A stretch of DNA of 64,000 nucleotides from Maratus speciosus (GCA_963932465.1 OZ010786.1:448000619-448064618); one strand, 5' to 3'. Numbered from the stretch's first letter, positions 46,748 through 58,210 are shown. The notes: generated by a model not told the origin, from the sequence alone. A program made the numbers and translations.

Positions 46748-47706
46748 CAGTGGTTCCCAACGTGGGGCGTACGCCCCACCGGTGGGCAATTTGACCTTCT
46801 AGGGGGGCAATTCCAAATTTCTGACTCACTCATTATCGATTTCTTTTGTCCTTTTTTGGGAAAAATAGTGGGGTAAAAATAACTAAAAATAAGGTAAAAA
46901 TAAATGGAATACAAGCAAAATTTAAGAATTAAGTTTTTTATTGAATTTTTTAAGTGTTCCCTATCGAAATTAAAAAATAGATACTTACCAGAATAATTAT
47001 GCGAATAATCCTTTTAGAAATTTTGATATCTTTTAAAGTATTAAAACACGGTATAATTTTTCTGGTGGTGAATTTAAAAAAAAAAAAATCGTAATGTTTT
47101 CGATTATTTACTGAATAAATTTTCTACTTCTATTAGCAAAGACAATTAACGGTATTGGGAAAAAGAATACAGAGAGAAAGTGTTATGTGGAATAATGGCT
47201 ACTTAATTTGATAAAGACGGGTATATTGAAATACTTCTTGTGTATTGTGTTATCCATAGAAAGATAAGTCACTGTCCAAAGCTTTTCCACCAAAAAGTTA
47301 CAAGAATGCATTATAAAATGTATGAATTTATCAATTTTAACGTTAAATGTAAGTGTCTATTTAAGATATTTTCTGAAGATAAAAATGCAGACCATATAAC
47401 ACTTTCATACGTTAAGTTGGAAAAGTACACAAAATTCGTTTTGGCATATATGGAAAGATGTATAATCTCATTGCATTTATAAAATTGTGTTAAAAACACA
47501 TTTGTGGTAGAAGATTCAACCTCTTTGATAAGTTGAAAAATATGAAATGAATAGTTTTTGTTAAGGCTCTATTACACTTCCACCGTGTGAAAAAAAAGTA
47601 CATTTTTTAAATAATGATACATAATTTAAGGATTAGGAAGGGGGGGGCATAGTGACTTTACAAATACTTTGGTGGGGCATGGCCAATAAAAGGTTGGGAA
47701 CCACTG
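46748..47706 (+). mobile_element. hAT element, 959 bp, with transposase relic
   Basis: The ends CAGTGGTTCCCAAC are exact inverted copies over 14 bp. The flanks TCTTAGAG (46740-46747) and TTTTAGAG (47707-47714) match 7 of 8, as for a hAT target duplication. It contains the relic at 47240-47440, so it is a deleted autonomous element rather than a plain MITE. Confidence 0.9.
47240..47482 (+). pseudogene. hAT transposase fragment, ZBED5/FAM200-like
   Basis: Hydrolysing transposase of the hAT group; this piece comes from the middle of the protein. Translation shows CVIHRK near the start, then EFINFNVKCKCLFKIFSED and NADHITL. In the ZBED5-like hAT family the same positions read C.(I/L)HR..L, then VNFI...LN.RLF..(L/F)CE(D/E) and (A/S)(D/E)H..LL before HTEVRWLSRG, with matching spacing. 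The RW motif is lost (KLEKYTKF instead). About 80 codons survive in one frame. The assignment rests on motif memory plus the hAT termini around it, which agree. Confidence 0.7.
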
Positions 47707-48152
47707 TTTTAGAGCAAAAGAAATCTTGGTTAAATGCACAAAATTTCGCCTTGTTTTAAGAAAACATTTTCTATAAGATAGTACTGGTGTCAAAACATTT
47801 TCTGGTCTGCAAAATTCAAGGTGGCGTACGAATCATGTTATGTAGCGCCCCATGAAAAGCAGGCAAGCCCGCTGACATAAAAATGATGGCTGTCCTAAGC
47901 GGATTCTTTTCAGGCTTTGGTTTCTTGAATTTGAATACCAGTCTTTTTTAATTGAATACTAGTTTTTTTTTTTTTAAGGTATTCTTCACCATCTTTTTTC
48001 GTGATTAAATAATGTGAAGAATGTTTTTTAGAAAATACTGGCGTTAAAATTCAAGGGACCTTACACATGCTGAAAAAATACGCGTACGACAACCGACACT
48101 TTTATCACAGCACGCCGCCCTAGTACTCAGGGGGTGGTGACTTAAGTTGATA
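47707..48152. other. No feature recognised
   Basis: No gene or repeat is supported. Small T tracts only. Confidence 0.5.
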
Positions 48153-48626
48153 TCGGGATACCCAAAAATGACTGACAGATTTTAAAATTCAATAACTTGC
48201 AAACGGTGACAGATATTAAAATAATTCTTGCAGGAGGGTTATGTATGATGTCAGGAGTTTTTTTACTGTGATTCTTAAATTTATTTAGAATTTAAAACAA
48301 TAGATGGCGCTGAGAGCGTTAGGTGCTCAGTCCAGACCCGATTTTTGGAACTTCGGAACATGCATTCAATCTACAGTCATGCATTCAATACATTTTATTC
48401 TCCATTTTTCGCATGGAAAAAGAGAGAGGCCGAAAAATCGAGCCTGGATTAAGCGGTTATTGCTTGCTGCGCCATCTATAGATGTTATTTCTAACTAAAA
48501 CTGAGAATCGCAGCATAAAAACTCCTGTCATCTTACACAATACCCCTGTAATAATTTACTTAATATCTGTCACTGTTTGCAAGTTATTGTATTTTAAAAT
48601 CCATCAGTCATTTTTGAGACACCCGG
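48153..48626. mobile_element. TA-flanked MITE with arms of about 160 bp
   Basis: The left arm (CCCAAAAATGACTGACAGAT, then TTCAATAACTTGCAAACGGT) returns reversed on the right (GTTTGCAAGTTATTGTATTT, CAGTCATTTTTGAGACACCC). The arms reach AGATGGCGC at 48304 and GCGCCATCT at 48471. TA flanks both ends (48151-48152, 48627-48628). The open frames at 48304-48679 are by-products of the palindrome. Confidence 0.85.
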
Positions 48627-48683
48627 TAGATACTTTCAAACCAGAGAACCTGTCTCATGTGTATAGACCGGGAGGCTGATTCA

Positions 48684-48995
48684 CAGGTCATCCCTCATCG
48701 AGTTGGCGGTTGAAATTTGAGGATTAGTTAAAACTCAATCTGCATATTGAAATGTAACGGGTCTGCTAAGTCATATCTTGTTGTAAAATATCTGCAACCC
48801 GATTTTAGTGGTGGTATCCAAAGGTATGAAAACATGGAGGACTCGGAGCAGGAAAACATAATGTTAAACCAAATAGTCAACCACGAAAATCCAGTTTTCA
48901 GGTGTCAGCAGACTTGCAGACCAGTTGCATTGTAATATGCGAATCGAGTTTTAACTAATCCCGGAATTTCAGCCATCAACTCGATGAGGTAATCA
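48684..48995. mobile_element. Foldback element with arms of about 62 bp
   Basis: CTCATCGAGTTGGCGGTTGA and GATTAGTTAAAACTCAATCT on the left return reversed as TCAGCCATCAACTCGATGAG and GAATCGAGTTTTAACTAATC on the right. The centre of about 190 bp is not repeated. The target duplication is unclear. It sits only about 60 bp from the previous MITE. Confidence 0.75.
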
Positions 48996-49009
48996 AAAGG
49001 TAGGAATCT

Positions 49010-49440
49010 TTTTTTGGCATATTTATTAAGTGTAATATAAAAAGCAACCTGGTGGATCTTGCCATTACCTAAATATCTTGTTCTGGATCATCAAAGTAGC
49101 TCGAAGAAATTGTCGACTTCATCGGACTCGAAGACTTCTACGGATTGTCTATATTCTGAAATATTTCTTATGATTTTATTGACAGTACAAACTTTTACTC
49201 ATAATATCTTATTCGAATGACTATTTAGTAGCCTGTTGTATTTGTTCTTTTGCATTAATCTTTTACGTGGAAAAAAAGTGTTTCACCGCTACATAAAAAT
49301 TATAAATTTTATTAATATTAAAGATACATTGTTTACTATGTCAATTTAATAATAAATAATATGTAAACAATGTTATTCTTTTAAGATAATGCATCTTAAA
49401 ATTTTTTTTAACAATTAATGTTGTTAGGAAAAATATGTTT
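49010..49440 (+). repeat. Family B 3' fragment
   Basis: It shares AGTGTAATATAAAAAGCAAC, ATATTCTGAAATATTTCTTA and GACTATTTAGTAGCCTGTTG with other family B 3' regions. Confidence 0.6.
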
Positions 49441-49468
49441 TGGTTAAATTTTTTGATGTTGTTTTTGT

Positions 49469-49556
49469 CCACTAGATGGCAGGATATCCTTTCCCACCAG
49501 ATGGCAGGATAGTTTGTCCTCCAGATGGCAGGGTTGTTGCACTGGATGGCTGGAGT
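49469..49556 (+). repeat. Minisatellite, unit about 24 bp, ~3.5 units
   Basis: AGATGGCAGGnT recurs at 49474, 49499 and 49523, with a degenerate GGATGGCTGG at 49544. The minus-strand open frames with repeated LPSGG arise from this. Confidence 0.85.
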
Positions 49557-50832
49557 GTGTCTTTGGAAGTGGTCTCTGGTTGACTATTGGGTTTTTGATG
49601 GTTGTACTGTTCTGGGTAGTTGGTATTTGAGAGATGTTGAGCATTATGATTCTTATGTTTTTTACTATGCTGTGTTTTGTTCAGTTTAGTTTGCCTTGTC
49701 AAGTAGGCAAGCAAATAAAATTCCTTTCAGCTGACTTGATAATGATTAATTATAAGTTTGTTTATTCTTACCTGATCTCTCTTACAAATGTAATGGTGTA
49801 TTTTGTACTAATCCGCACACAATTAAGCACTTTGATCATAAAATCATATTGCTATATTTATATCTTACATAATTTATATTGTTATGTTTTTAAAATAAGT
49901 CAATCGGTAATTGGTACATTCTTTTGTGGCTTTTCACATAAAATTATTTCTAAAACGTTTCTGGTATTAAAATTTTATTTTCTACATTTATTAGGTTTAA
50001 GAGATATTTTGATTTAAAACTATTTTTAAAAATGTGGTGTGATCGACTGACTGTTCCTTCATTTATTTAAATTTTTGCATTTGTTTTTCATATTTTTACA
50101 AATAATTGCTTATTTTTAATTTTCATAAATCTTCTTAGAAATTGAAAGTGTCAAATTAGTTTTAGAAAAAAAAAAAAAAAAAAAAAAAAAACCTAAATTT
50201 TCAATGCAAAAGTTTTTCATTATTACTTTGTTTTCGGAATTTTTGAATTTCACAGTAAATAAAAATGAGTTATAGTAGATTTGAACTTAATGAAATTATA
50301 CGCTTACTGCACTTTTTGAGAAGCATTTAATTTTAAGCTTTTTCCATTCTTTTCTAAAAGCTTTTTTAATTAGTAAATATATAACTCAGACCAAAAAAAA
50401 GAGGCTGAATTGCAAAGGTTAAATATCAAAGCATTTTTAAAGTGAAAAAGCAGAAGCACTATTTGAAATATCTTGTCATTTATTTCATGTTTATATTTTA
50501 GTTCTTTTTGTTATTTCGTTTTTACTTCATGACTTGAGAGTTTTTAATGGACTGAAAAATAAGTGTATCAAAAATAAGTACTTAACTTAAATCAGCGGGG
50601 AATAACATCTGGAAAAAGTAAAAAAAAAAAATATATGAAATGAATAAAATACGAAAAAAAGTTATTTCATTATATTTTATTTTTCGAATTTTTTTTCTAT
50701 TTTCCTAAAACCATTCAAAAGTAAAAAATGACATTTCAGAAAATAAACATACTCAGACGTCAAAATGAAATAAAATAAAATAAAATAAAACTGCATATTG
50801 CTTTAATAAGGTAAGTGTGAATTTAAAATTAA
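49557..50832. other. AT-rich sequence with poly(A), no gene
   Basis: A 26-base A tract lies at 50166-50191. The 127-codon open frame at 49634-50017 is hydrophobic, AT-driven and matches no family I know. (AAAAT)n is at about 50766-50790. Confidence 0.5.
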
Positions 50833-50889
50833 CCCCTTCTAACACAAAGTCACCTGTCGACAGTAACGCACCGACTTTGTATTAAGGGG
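50833..50889. repeat. Short hairpin with TTAA-type end sequence
   Basis: CCCCTTCTAACACAAAGTC and, reversed, CCCCTTAATACAAAGTC enclose 21 bases. TTAA precedes the left arm (50829-50832) but does not follow the right. It may be two collapsed MITE ends. Confidence 0.6.
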
Positions 50890-51068
50890 ACCATGATCTT
50901 TATTTGACCAAAAATCGAAATTTTGTTTTCTGTGTATTATTATTTTCCAATTTGTACGGAGTCATTTGTGAAAAACCATATTCAGATGCGATGATTTTTC
51001 GCAAAGTCACAAGTGATTTAAATTTGTTATAAACATTGTTTGCCCCTTTCATGTACTTCAAATCTCTT

Positions 51069-51984
51069 TTTACCCGACTGAAAAGAAGGGTTATGTGTTT
51101 CACGCGTATTTGTGTATGTGGATTTCTTTATACCCTCGAAACATTCCAACGGCTGGATGGATTTTAATGAATGTTGTCTCTATCAATTCGTCTTAAAGGC
51201 CCGATGGTTATAGGCTAGGTTTTGTTTTTATAAATTCAAAATGGCGGCCGTAAAATACAAAATGGCGGTAGAGATGAAAAAAAAAACAATTTTCGCACCC
51301 TATTGAGTGGCATATCATTGTATAGGTCTTTCAAAATTAACACGGTGTTTCATTGACTATTTTACAGTCAGAAGCTCCGTTAAAATATTATACTACCTGT
51401 AAGTTGTGTATGTAGGATCTCCAGCTTTAGTACAACTCTAACCACCATAGACATCTATAGACCTTATCAAAACAGTGTTTATAGATAGGAGCTAACAATT
51501 AAACACAACTTAAAAGTCATCAATACAAGTAAATAAAAAAAATAGGTAAGTAATATAAACAAGTAATATAAAAAAAAATATTTTAAGTCAATTCCTACTT
51601 AGGTCAATAAGAGAATTTTTTTCCTCCATTCTTCTTTCCTCTTGAGTGGCGCTTAAAATGCCTTGATCAAGAAGAGGCCTCTCTCGATCTTAAAATACCT
51701 TTATCAAAAAGAGTGCTCTCTCGATAATTGAAAATTAATTAATTTAATTTAATTAATGAATTAATATTTCAAAGAAACTGTATTAACATCAAGTGTCATC
51801 CACTACAAATTAAAATAAATTATTTGAGCTTGATTGGATGAATAATAAGTATTTCATTAACGATTGAAAATTTGAACAAGATATATGTAGTGAGAGTGTG
51901 AGCTAATGGTAGGAATTGAAAAAAAAGAATAGTTTCTCATTGATGAGAAATAATTAATTAGTCCGCTTTTTACGCAGTCGGGTT
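51069..51984 (+). mobile_element. CCCGACTG element, copy 1
   Basis: The left end is CCCGACTGAAAAGAAGGGTT. The right end, reversed, is CCCGACTGCGTAAAAAGCGG, giving an 8-bp inverted terminus. The first ~480 bp matches copy 2 (59289-59827) at high identity, including TATACCCTCGAAACATTCCA, AACGGCTGGATGGATTTTAA and AAATGGCGG motifs. No coding sequence. The class is unknown. Confidence 0.7.
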
Positions 51985-52739
51985 TTTTGATTTTTTAAAT
52001 TTAATTTTTTATTCTAAAAACTGATTTGATTTTTTCAATGCTTCATGCGTCATAACTTTCTATCTAAATTCATGAAATTGATAAGAAAGAATCCTGATAT
52101 TACCTACAAAGAAACTGTCTATGCATTTAAAAATTCGACTTCATTAAGATATTTAAATTTGATTTTAACCTATTAAAATGTAAACTTTTGCCTTTAATCA
52201 AATCATTCATCAAAAGTTCACCTTTTGATGGAAATCGATATGGAATTTAGAAAAAAATCTCTAAAAATTTAACCATTCAATGGACTAAAATATAGATACA
52301 CGAATTTGTTTTTAATAGAGTTTTAAGTGATTAAAATGTAAAATTGACGAAATATCTCAAAAATTAAGATGCATTGACAATTTTTAAATTTCGATTTAAA
52401 ATTGTAATAAAAAAAAATCCTTAAAATTACAATAATATTAGAAATTTCTTTTAAGGTGTTCTATATACTTATGGTGAAATCAAAAAATTTCTTATGTCTA
52501 TGATTAAAATTAAAAAAGAAAAATTCTAACGTACATCGTCCTCTTAAACTTGTACACTTGCACTATTTAAATATGGGGATCTTTAGGATGTCCCCTACAC
52601 TGTAAAAAATGACTAATGTTTATTAATATAAGAAATAACATAACCACTAACGAAAATGTGCAATAACCCCTTCGAACTTAACCCTGATTCCGAAATAGAC
52701 TCCCTCATAGCCTAAACCTACTCCCAAGGAATTCTGGAG
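51985..52739. other. No feature recognised
   Basis: AT-rich sequence without a supported gene or repeat. Confidence 0.5.
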
Positions 52740-53540
52740 TAAACTGTCACAAGAACATGAGTCCTGGATTTTAGAAGTTGTGGTTATAATTTAGTCAGTG
52801 ACTATTTAAACCTAAAAGTCGTTGATTGGTTGAAAAAAGACAATTTACAAAACAAAACAAAACAAGATAAACGAAACAGTTTAGACTGAGTTGCTGAGCA
52901 CGATAGACACTTAACCAAAAGAGGTTAGAATTTGGATGACAAGGAAACGGATACATTGCAGTTAGAAATGCTACCGAAAATGATATTTGGAACGGTTGAT
53001 AAATTGCTTGATCCGCTGATAGTGGATCCAGCTCATACTTCCAGTTAATTAGTTCATACTGTAAATCAACTTCCATAACACTCAGCAGTAAACTATCGGG
53101 AGAACATTAGTCCTGTAACGTTAGAAGTTACGGTTACGTTGTAATCAGTGACTGTTTTAATCTAAAAAAGGTTGCTTTATTGAAACAAACCAGCTTACAG
53201 TATGGCACATAACGAGAAGAATGAAACCAAATAGGCTGAGCAGCTGAGCCAGAATATCTGTACACGCTTAACCAAAGAATTGAGAATTTGGAAGACAGGG
53301 ACGGATACTTTGTAGTTGGAAATGCTACAGGGCCGGTTTATTTGCTGTTGCAAGAGACGTGACATGCATGGAATGGAACTTTTGCTATTGAAATCGCTGG
53401 ATCCTCACATAGTGGAGCTCCATTCCAAGGCATGCAGTCGCACACGGAGTGAGAACATAAGTCAGAGATGTTCTAATGCCAGCTTACACTGTGATAAATG
53501 ATTGTGTTAGTCCGAAAATGGTTACTTGATTGAAACAAGG
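52740..53540 (+). repeat. Tandem repeat, unit about 350 bp, 2.3 units
   Basis: Phrases AGAACATnAGTCCTG, TTAGAAGTT and AATCAGTGACTnTTT recur at about 52752, 53100 and 53449 (the last diverged). A second anchor, GAGAATTTGGAaGACA, AAATGCTAC, pairs 52925-52975 with 53283-53330. Open frames at 52795-53076 and 53316-53501 lie within units on opposite strands and do not match each other, so I do not call genes. Confidence 0.75.
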
Positions 53541-53940
53541 CAGCTACATAGAGCAGCGCTCGCACGAGTCCTGGAATTTCTAGAGCAGAAACCGGTCACT
53601 TCAGTACCGGTTTTTTCTTATAGAAAAGCTCTCCCTAAATAATTTCGAACACTTGAACTAGGATTATATTTTATAAAAAAAAAATACTGATGTATAACCG
53701 GGAAAATAACGGGACCTTACGAACCCTGATACAGTACGACACAAAGAGTGACATATTACGGCAGGAGCATCTATAAGCAATTCAAAAAAGAAAACTTCGT
53801 CTCATTTAAGACCAACTTTCTGAGATTAAATAAGGTGGCCAATGCTTAAACTAGTATGTTGTGGCCATCACAAAACTTTCTTCTATATAAATCACATCAA
53901 TTAAATCATTTAAATAGTACAAGAAATAACAACGATTTAG
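53541..53940. other. No feature recognised
   Basis: No supported gene or repeat. TTACGAACCCTG at about 53717 resembles the right end of the putative MITE at 3687. Confidence 0.4.
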
Positions 53941-54770
53941 CACCAATTCATATCAAAGTATATCTGAATTTGAAGTTTGCTGAATATTCGTGCATTAGTT
54001 CTTGAGATAGAGCTATAGCGGAAATTCTGAAAAAATGTAGCACAGCAGTGCCACCTGTTGAGCGATTTACACCAAAAGTAAACAGCACTAAACAATATCA
54101 AGGTATACCTGAATCTGAAGTTTGTTGAAAATCAAAGCATTAGTTCTTGAGATAAAGCTATTGCGGAAATCGCAAAAATACAGCATAGCAGCGCCACCTG
54201 TTGAGCGATTTACACCAAAAATTAAACAGCACTAATTTATACGTCAATTCATGTCAAGGACTAACTAAATCTGAAGTTTGATGAAAATCCGTGCAATAGT
54301 TCTTGAGGTACCGCTCTTGTGGAAATCGTGAAAAATGCAGCACATCAGCTCCACCTGTTGGGCGATTTACACCAAAAATTAAACAGCACTAATTTATATC
54401 AGGGACTAACTGAATCTGAAGTTTGATGAAAATTCGTGCATTTTTTCTTGAGTTAGAGCTATTGCGATAATCATGAACAATGCAGCATACCAGCGCCACC
54501 TGTTGGGCGATTTTCACAAAAAAATAATCAGCACCAAAGTATATCTTGAACTAACTGAATCTGAAGTTTTATGAAAATCCGTGCAGTAGTTCTTGAGATA
54601 TAGCTATTGCAGAAATCGTGAAAAATGCTACATAGCAGCGCCACCTGTTGGGCGATTTTCACCAAAAACCAATCAGGTCCAGTCTATATGAAGGTCTAAC
54701 TAAATATGAAGTTTTGTGAAATTCCGTGCATTAGTTCTTGAGATAAAGCTCCCACAAAATTTTTGTCACA
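53940..54770 (+). repeat. Tandem array, unit about 145 bp, ~5.5 units
   Basis: CCACCTGTTG recurs at 54051, 54194, 54351, 54496 and 54641 (spacings 143, 157, 145, 145). Each unit carries CTGAAGTTTG, TAGTTCTTGAG and GCGATTT. It ends in a GACAGAGTGACAG run (54786-54825). Confidence 0.93.
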
Positions 54771-54831
54771 CACAGACTCACAAAGTGACAGAGTGACAGA
54801 GTGACAGACAGAATCACAGACCAGTGTTGGG

Positions 54832-55640
54832 CAGAATCTGATTACAAAGTAATGAAATTATAGATTAAAATACATTATAATTCCCTCACAATGCAATTGA
54901 TTAACATGTAAGGCATTACAAAGTAATTTCAAGTACTCTTTTGAAATACATAATCTGATTATCGTGTAATAGATTACAAGCCAATTCTCATTTTTTTCTT
55001 TTAAATTTTAATTAGATTAATTTGTAATGGATTACAAGATAATTCAGATTACATTTTTAATTGTATAATTCAATTAACATGTAATCTATATTACAAGATG
55101 ACTCATATTCGATTTTAATTATATAACCCAATTAGCCTGTAATCGATTACTTTTTTAATTATAGGATCCAGTTGACTTGTAATGGATTATAGATCAATTC
55201 TAATTGCATCTTTAAAAATATAACTTAGATTAAATTCTAATGTATTACAAGTTAGTGTCAATTACGTTTATTCAGAATTCAGTTTGGTTAACGTGTAATA
55301 TAATACAACTTAATCTAAATTACATTCTATGAAATGTATTTAAATTAAATTGCAATGAATTATGAACTAATTCTAATTGCAGTTTTTAAAATAAAATTTA
55401 GATTAAATTCTAATGTATTACAAGTTAATCTCAGTTATGTTTGCTCAGAATGAAATTTGGTTAGCGTGTAATGTAATATAACTAAATCTAAGTTACATTC
55501 TATGAAATATATTTAAATTATATTGCAATCAATTACGAGCTAATTCTAATTGCATTTCTAAAATTGATATGAAAATTACTTGTAATTCAATGCAAGTTAA
55601 TCCCAGTTACGTTTATAAGAATGTAACTAAATTATAAGTA
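54832..55640 (+). repeat. hAT-like repeat built from GATTAC/GTAATC modules
   Basis: It starts CAGTGTTGGGCAGAATCTGA, a start I associate with hAT-type repeats whose interiors are rich in GTAAT and ATTAC words. About a dozen modules of 60-70 bp, each with TGTAATnnATTACAA- and AATTCTAATT-like phrases, follow to about 55640. No matching right terminus is visible, so the element is incomplete or the array has expanded. Confidence 0.55.
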
Positions 55641-56289
55641 ACTATTTATATGTCAGTAAGTATTAATTTATAATGTTATAAAAACATAATAGAATTTTTT
55701 AAGCAGAATTGCATATTTACTAATTTTCTAGTTATTTTTACGTAATTAATCGTTTTCTGGAAATACGCCTTTTTTTTTTTTACTTTTTTAATTCAGACCC
55801 GAAAAACGCGCTATACAGAATCTGATGTCGAGAGGTGTCATGAGACAGAGGTGCATACACCATAATTTTACAAAACGATTATTATTTTTTTTAAGTAAGT
55901 TTTATACCCAGAAAAAATTTAATATATAAGGTTTAAATTATTACGAAATATAAAAAGTTGCTTATCGCGCTCGAAGGGACAATGTCACATTATTTTTAAC
56001 ATATAGATCTTAAATATCTCTGTGATATAAGTAATATACATACAATGTATTTAAAATTTTGTAGATTATCTGATGATTGAGAATGCAATGTTAAAAATGA
56101 AGGAACTCAAATTTAATCATTCATGAGTACATTTCGGTTCTGAGACTTTGTTCCTGCTGTTTAGGTCATAGGGCTTCGATCCCGACACATCGGTCCCAAT
56201 GCCATTTCAATTCCTAGTTACTTCGGTGCAAAAAGTGACATAATTTTACAGAAGACATTGATTGTCTTTTTTTAAAAAAACCAAAACCA
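55641..56289. other. No feature recognised
   Basis: AT-rich sequence without a supported gene or repeat. Confidence 0.5.
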
Positions 56290-56730
56290 CATAAATTTTA
56301 CTATAGCGCGAATATAAGGGCCCGATATCCAAATACACATATAACTCAAATCTAATTTGTCGACACAAGTTTTATATGATTAACGTAACAGTTTTAAAGG
56401 GAGGAGGGCTATATAGATTTTTCATAAAAGCCTTTCCATATTTTAGTGTATCAAAAATATAAGCGGCTGACAAATTAAAATAATTATAACTCAAGCTACA
56501 ATTATCGTAAAACACTTTGTATAGTAAACGTAACCTTTATAATGGGGAAGAGGACATTGTCGGTATTTTAACAGAAGCCCCCAACTTTCAATATGGCATA
56601 AATATAAGGACCCGTTAAACATAAACACTTATAACTCAGATCCAAATTGTCACAGAATATAAAAAATTCATATGATAAAAGCAATTATTTTAAAGGGGGA
56701 GAGAAAGACATTTTTTGGTCCTGTTTGCGA
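56290..56730 (-). repeat. Satellite-like repeat S, about 2.3 units, minus orientation
   Basis: GAATATAAGGGCCCGATATC, CATATAACTCAAATC and a GATTAACGTAAC phrase recur about every 140-180 bp (for example at 56310 and 56605). The reverse matches units at 62.4-63.6 kb. Confidence 0.7.
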
Positions 56731-57095
56731 TTGAGAATCTTTTCTTGAAATTGATTCCGTTTTTATAGTTGTAAAAACAAAACAAAAAATTGTATATTTA
56801 AAATCCAAATTCATCGAATTTCAGCTTACCTTTTCATGCATTAGTTTAAGGAAAATTAATTTTTCGCATGCTTGGGTAATATTGGAATGTATACGTTTTT
56901 TTTTATTATTATTATTTTCTAATTAATTAAAATACATTGAAGTAGAATCATGCATCGGGTTAGACATCGTATTTCGGCGGTGTCGACGACGATTTTTTTT
57001 TTTTTAACGCATTTTTTATTTTAAATTTTTTACAGTTACGAATACATTTCTAAATTTATTCAGTATTTATGGTTAAAAAGATTAAAATTTTATAT
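56731..57095. other. No feature recognised
   Basis: AT-rich sequence with T and ATT tracts (56890-56920, 56990-57005). Confidence 0.5.
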
Positions 57096-57097
57096 TT

Positions 57098-57455
57098 AAC
57101 CCGTAACCGAAGTAACAAATATTGTCGCATATCTACCGTGAGCAATCTGTCAGACCGGTTAACCAGTAACCGGAGTGACAAATGTTGTCGCATAACTGCC
57201 GTGAGTGGTCTGTGAGACCGCTTAATCTAAATATGAATAAAATGCTACATTAACTCTCAAAATACTATTTATCTACTAAACTTCATGTACACAGCTATTA
57301 TTTTTAAAATTCAGCTACTCAAAAGTTAGTAGTGAAGATAAAGGGACTCCAAATAAAAGAAAATTTAACCAACATCTATAGTTAAACGGAAAATTTGTGA
57401 AAATGGAAAAATAATGCAGTCTCTGAGACCGCTAACAGCGGTTTCCGGTTACGAT
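57098..57455. mobile_element. Possible TTAA element with duplicated left end
   Basis: TTAA (57096-57099) precedes CCCGTAACCGAAGTAAC. The first 63 bp is tandemly duplicated at 57161 (AACCAGTAACCGGAGTGACA, ATGTTGTCGCATAACTGCCG). At about 57437-57453 the reverse reads CGTAACCGGAAACCGC, a matching inverted end, but no TTAA follows. TGAGACCGCT occurs near both ends. Confidence 0.5.
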
Positions 57456-58054
57456 ACAAATACATCGAATTTCTGTTTGTACTTTATACATTCTTTACCT
57501 TAAAAATTAATTTTCATACGTTTGGGAAATATTTAAATATTTTAGTTTTAATATATTATTATTTTGAAATTAATATAAAAAAAATACTTTAAATCACAGT
57601 TCTGAATTGGTAACCCGATTTCTTGCAAAAGGAAAGAAAGTGAGAGGGGTGAGGACACATTTATGAGTTTTTCCGGTTATCTGAAATTTTAGGTTTCTTT
57701 GTCATTTTCTGATCATTGAAAATTAGATATATTTTATTGCAAATCCTACAGGAGCAAACCGCCACAAACACTTCATGAATTTCAGCAGCCGGGTGCTCCG
57801 AGGCTCCTACTTTCAATCCTTCTCCATCAACTACATGAATGTCAGCATTTATGTTAAACACATTTTATTATAATCTAAAACCTAAAAGGAAATAAAACAG
57901 CGGCGTATGATTTACACATCTTTGTTTTATCTTTTTATTAGCCTCCGGTACGGTATGCTATTTCTTTCTCCCAGCTTATTTTGTGTCCAAAAAATAACGT
58001 TAGCTTACAGAAGCTATCCGAAAAACAAAGCATTACGATTAAACATTCTTTAGC
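57456..58054. other. No gene called; short coding-like stretch on minus strand
   Basis: 57729-57861 (minus) encodes a balanced, non-AT-driven peptide containing VVDGEGLKVGASEHPAAE. There is no ATG, upstream stops occur, and no family is recognised. See findings. Confidence 0.4.
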
Positions 58055-58210
58055 AATTTTTTAAACTTCTAAGCATCGCACGTTTTCACTTTTTATACCA
58101 TCGTATTGGAAAAAAAAGTTCTTTTAAATGCATTTTGTTTGAAAACTGTATCTCCATTTATTTTTGAAACATTAATTTTTTTGTAGTTTTCAGCACCATT
58201 TGTTTAATTT
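58055..58210 (+). repeat. Repeat family C module
   Basis: TTTTTTAAACTTCTAAGCAT, CCATCGTATTGG and TTTTAAATGCATTTTGTTTG match 20700-20870, 40560-40740 and 43185-43340. Confidence 0.7.

Noticed and set aside
48304..48935. Three consecutive + strand open frames as a possible small gene cluster
   Set aside because: They fall within the two inverted-repeat elements, and their open character mirrors the palindromes.
49634..50017. 127-codon open frame, longest in the window, hydrophobic
   Set aside because: The leucine, isoleucine, phenylalanine and lysine-rich composition follows from AT-rich DNA. There is no recognisable family, no conserved copy and no gene context.
53316..53501. 61-codon open frame with cysteine-rich start
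   Set aside because: It sits inside a ~350-bp tandem unit, and the matching part of the preceding unit is not open in the same frame.
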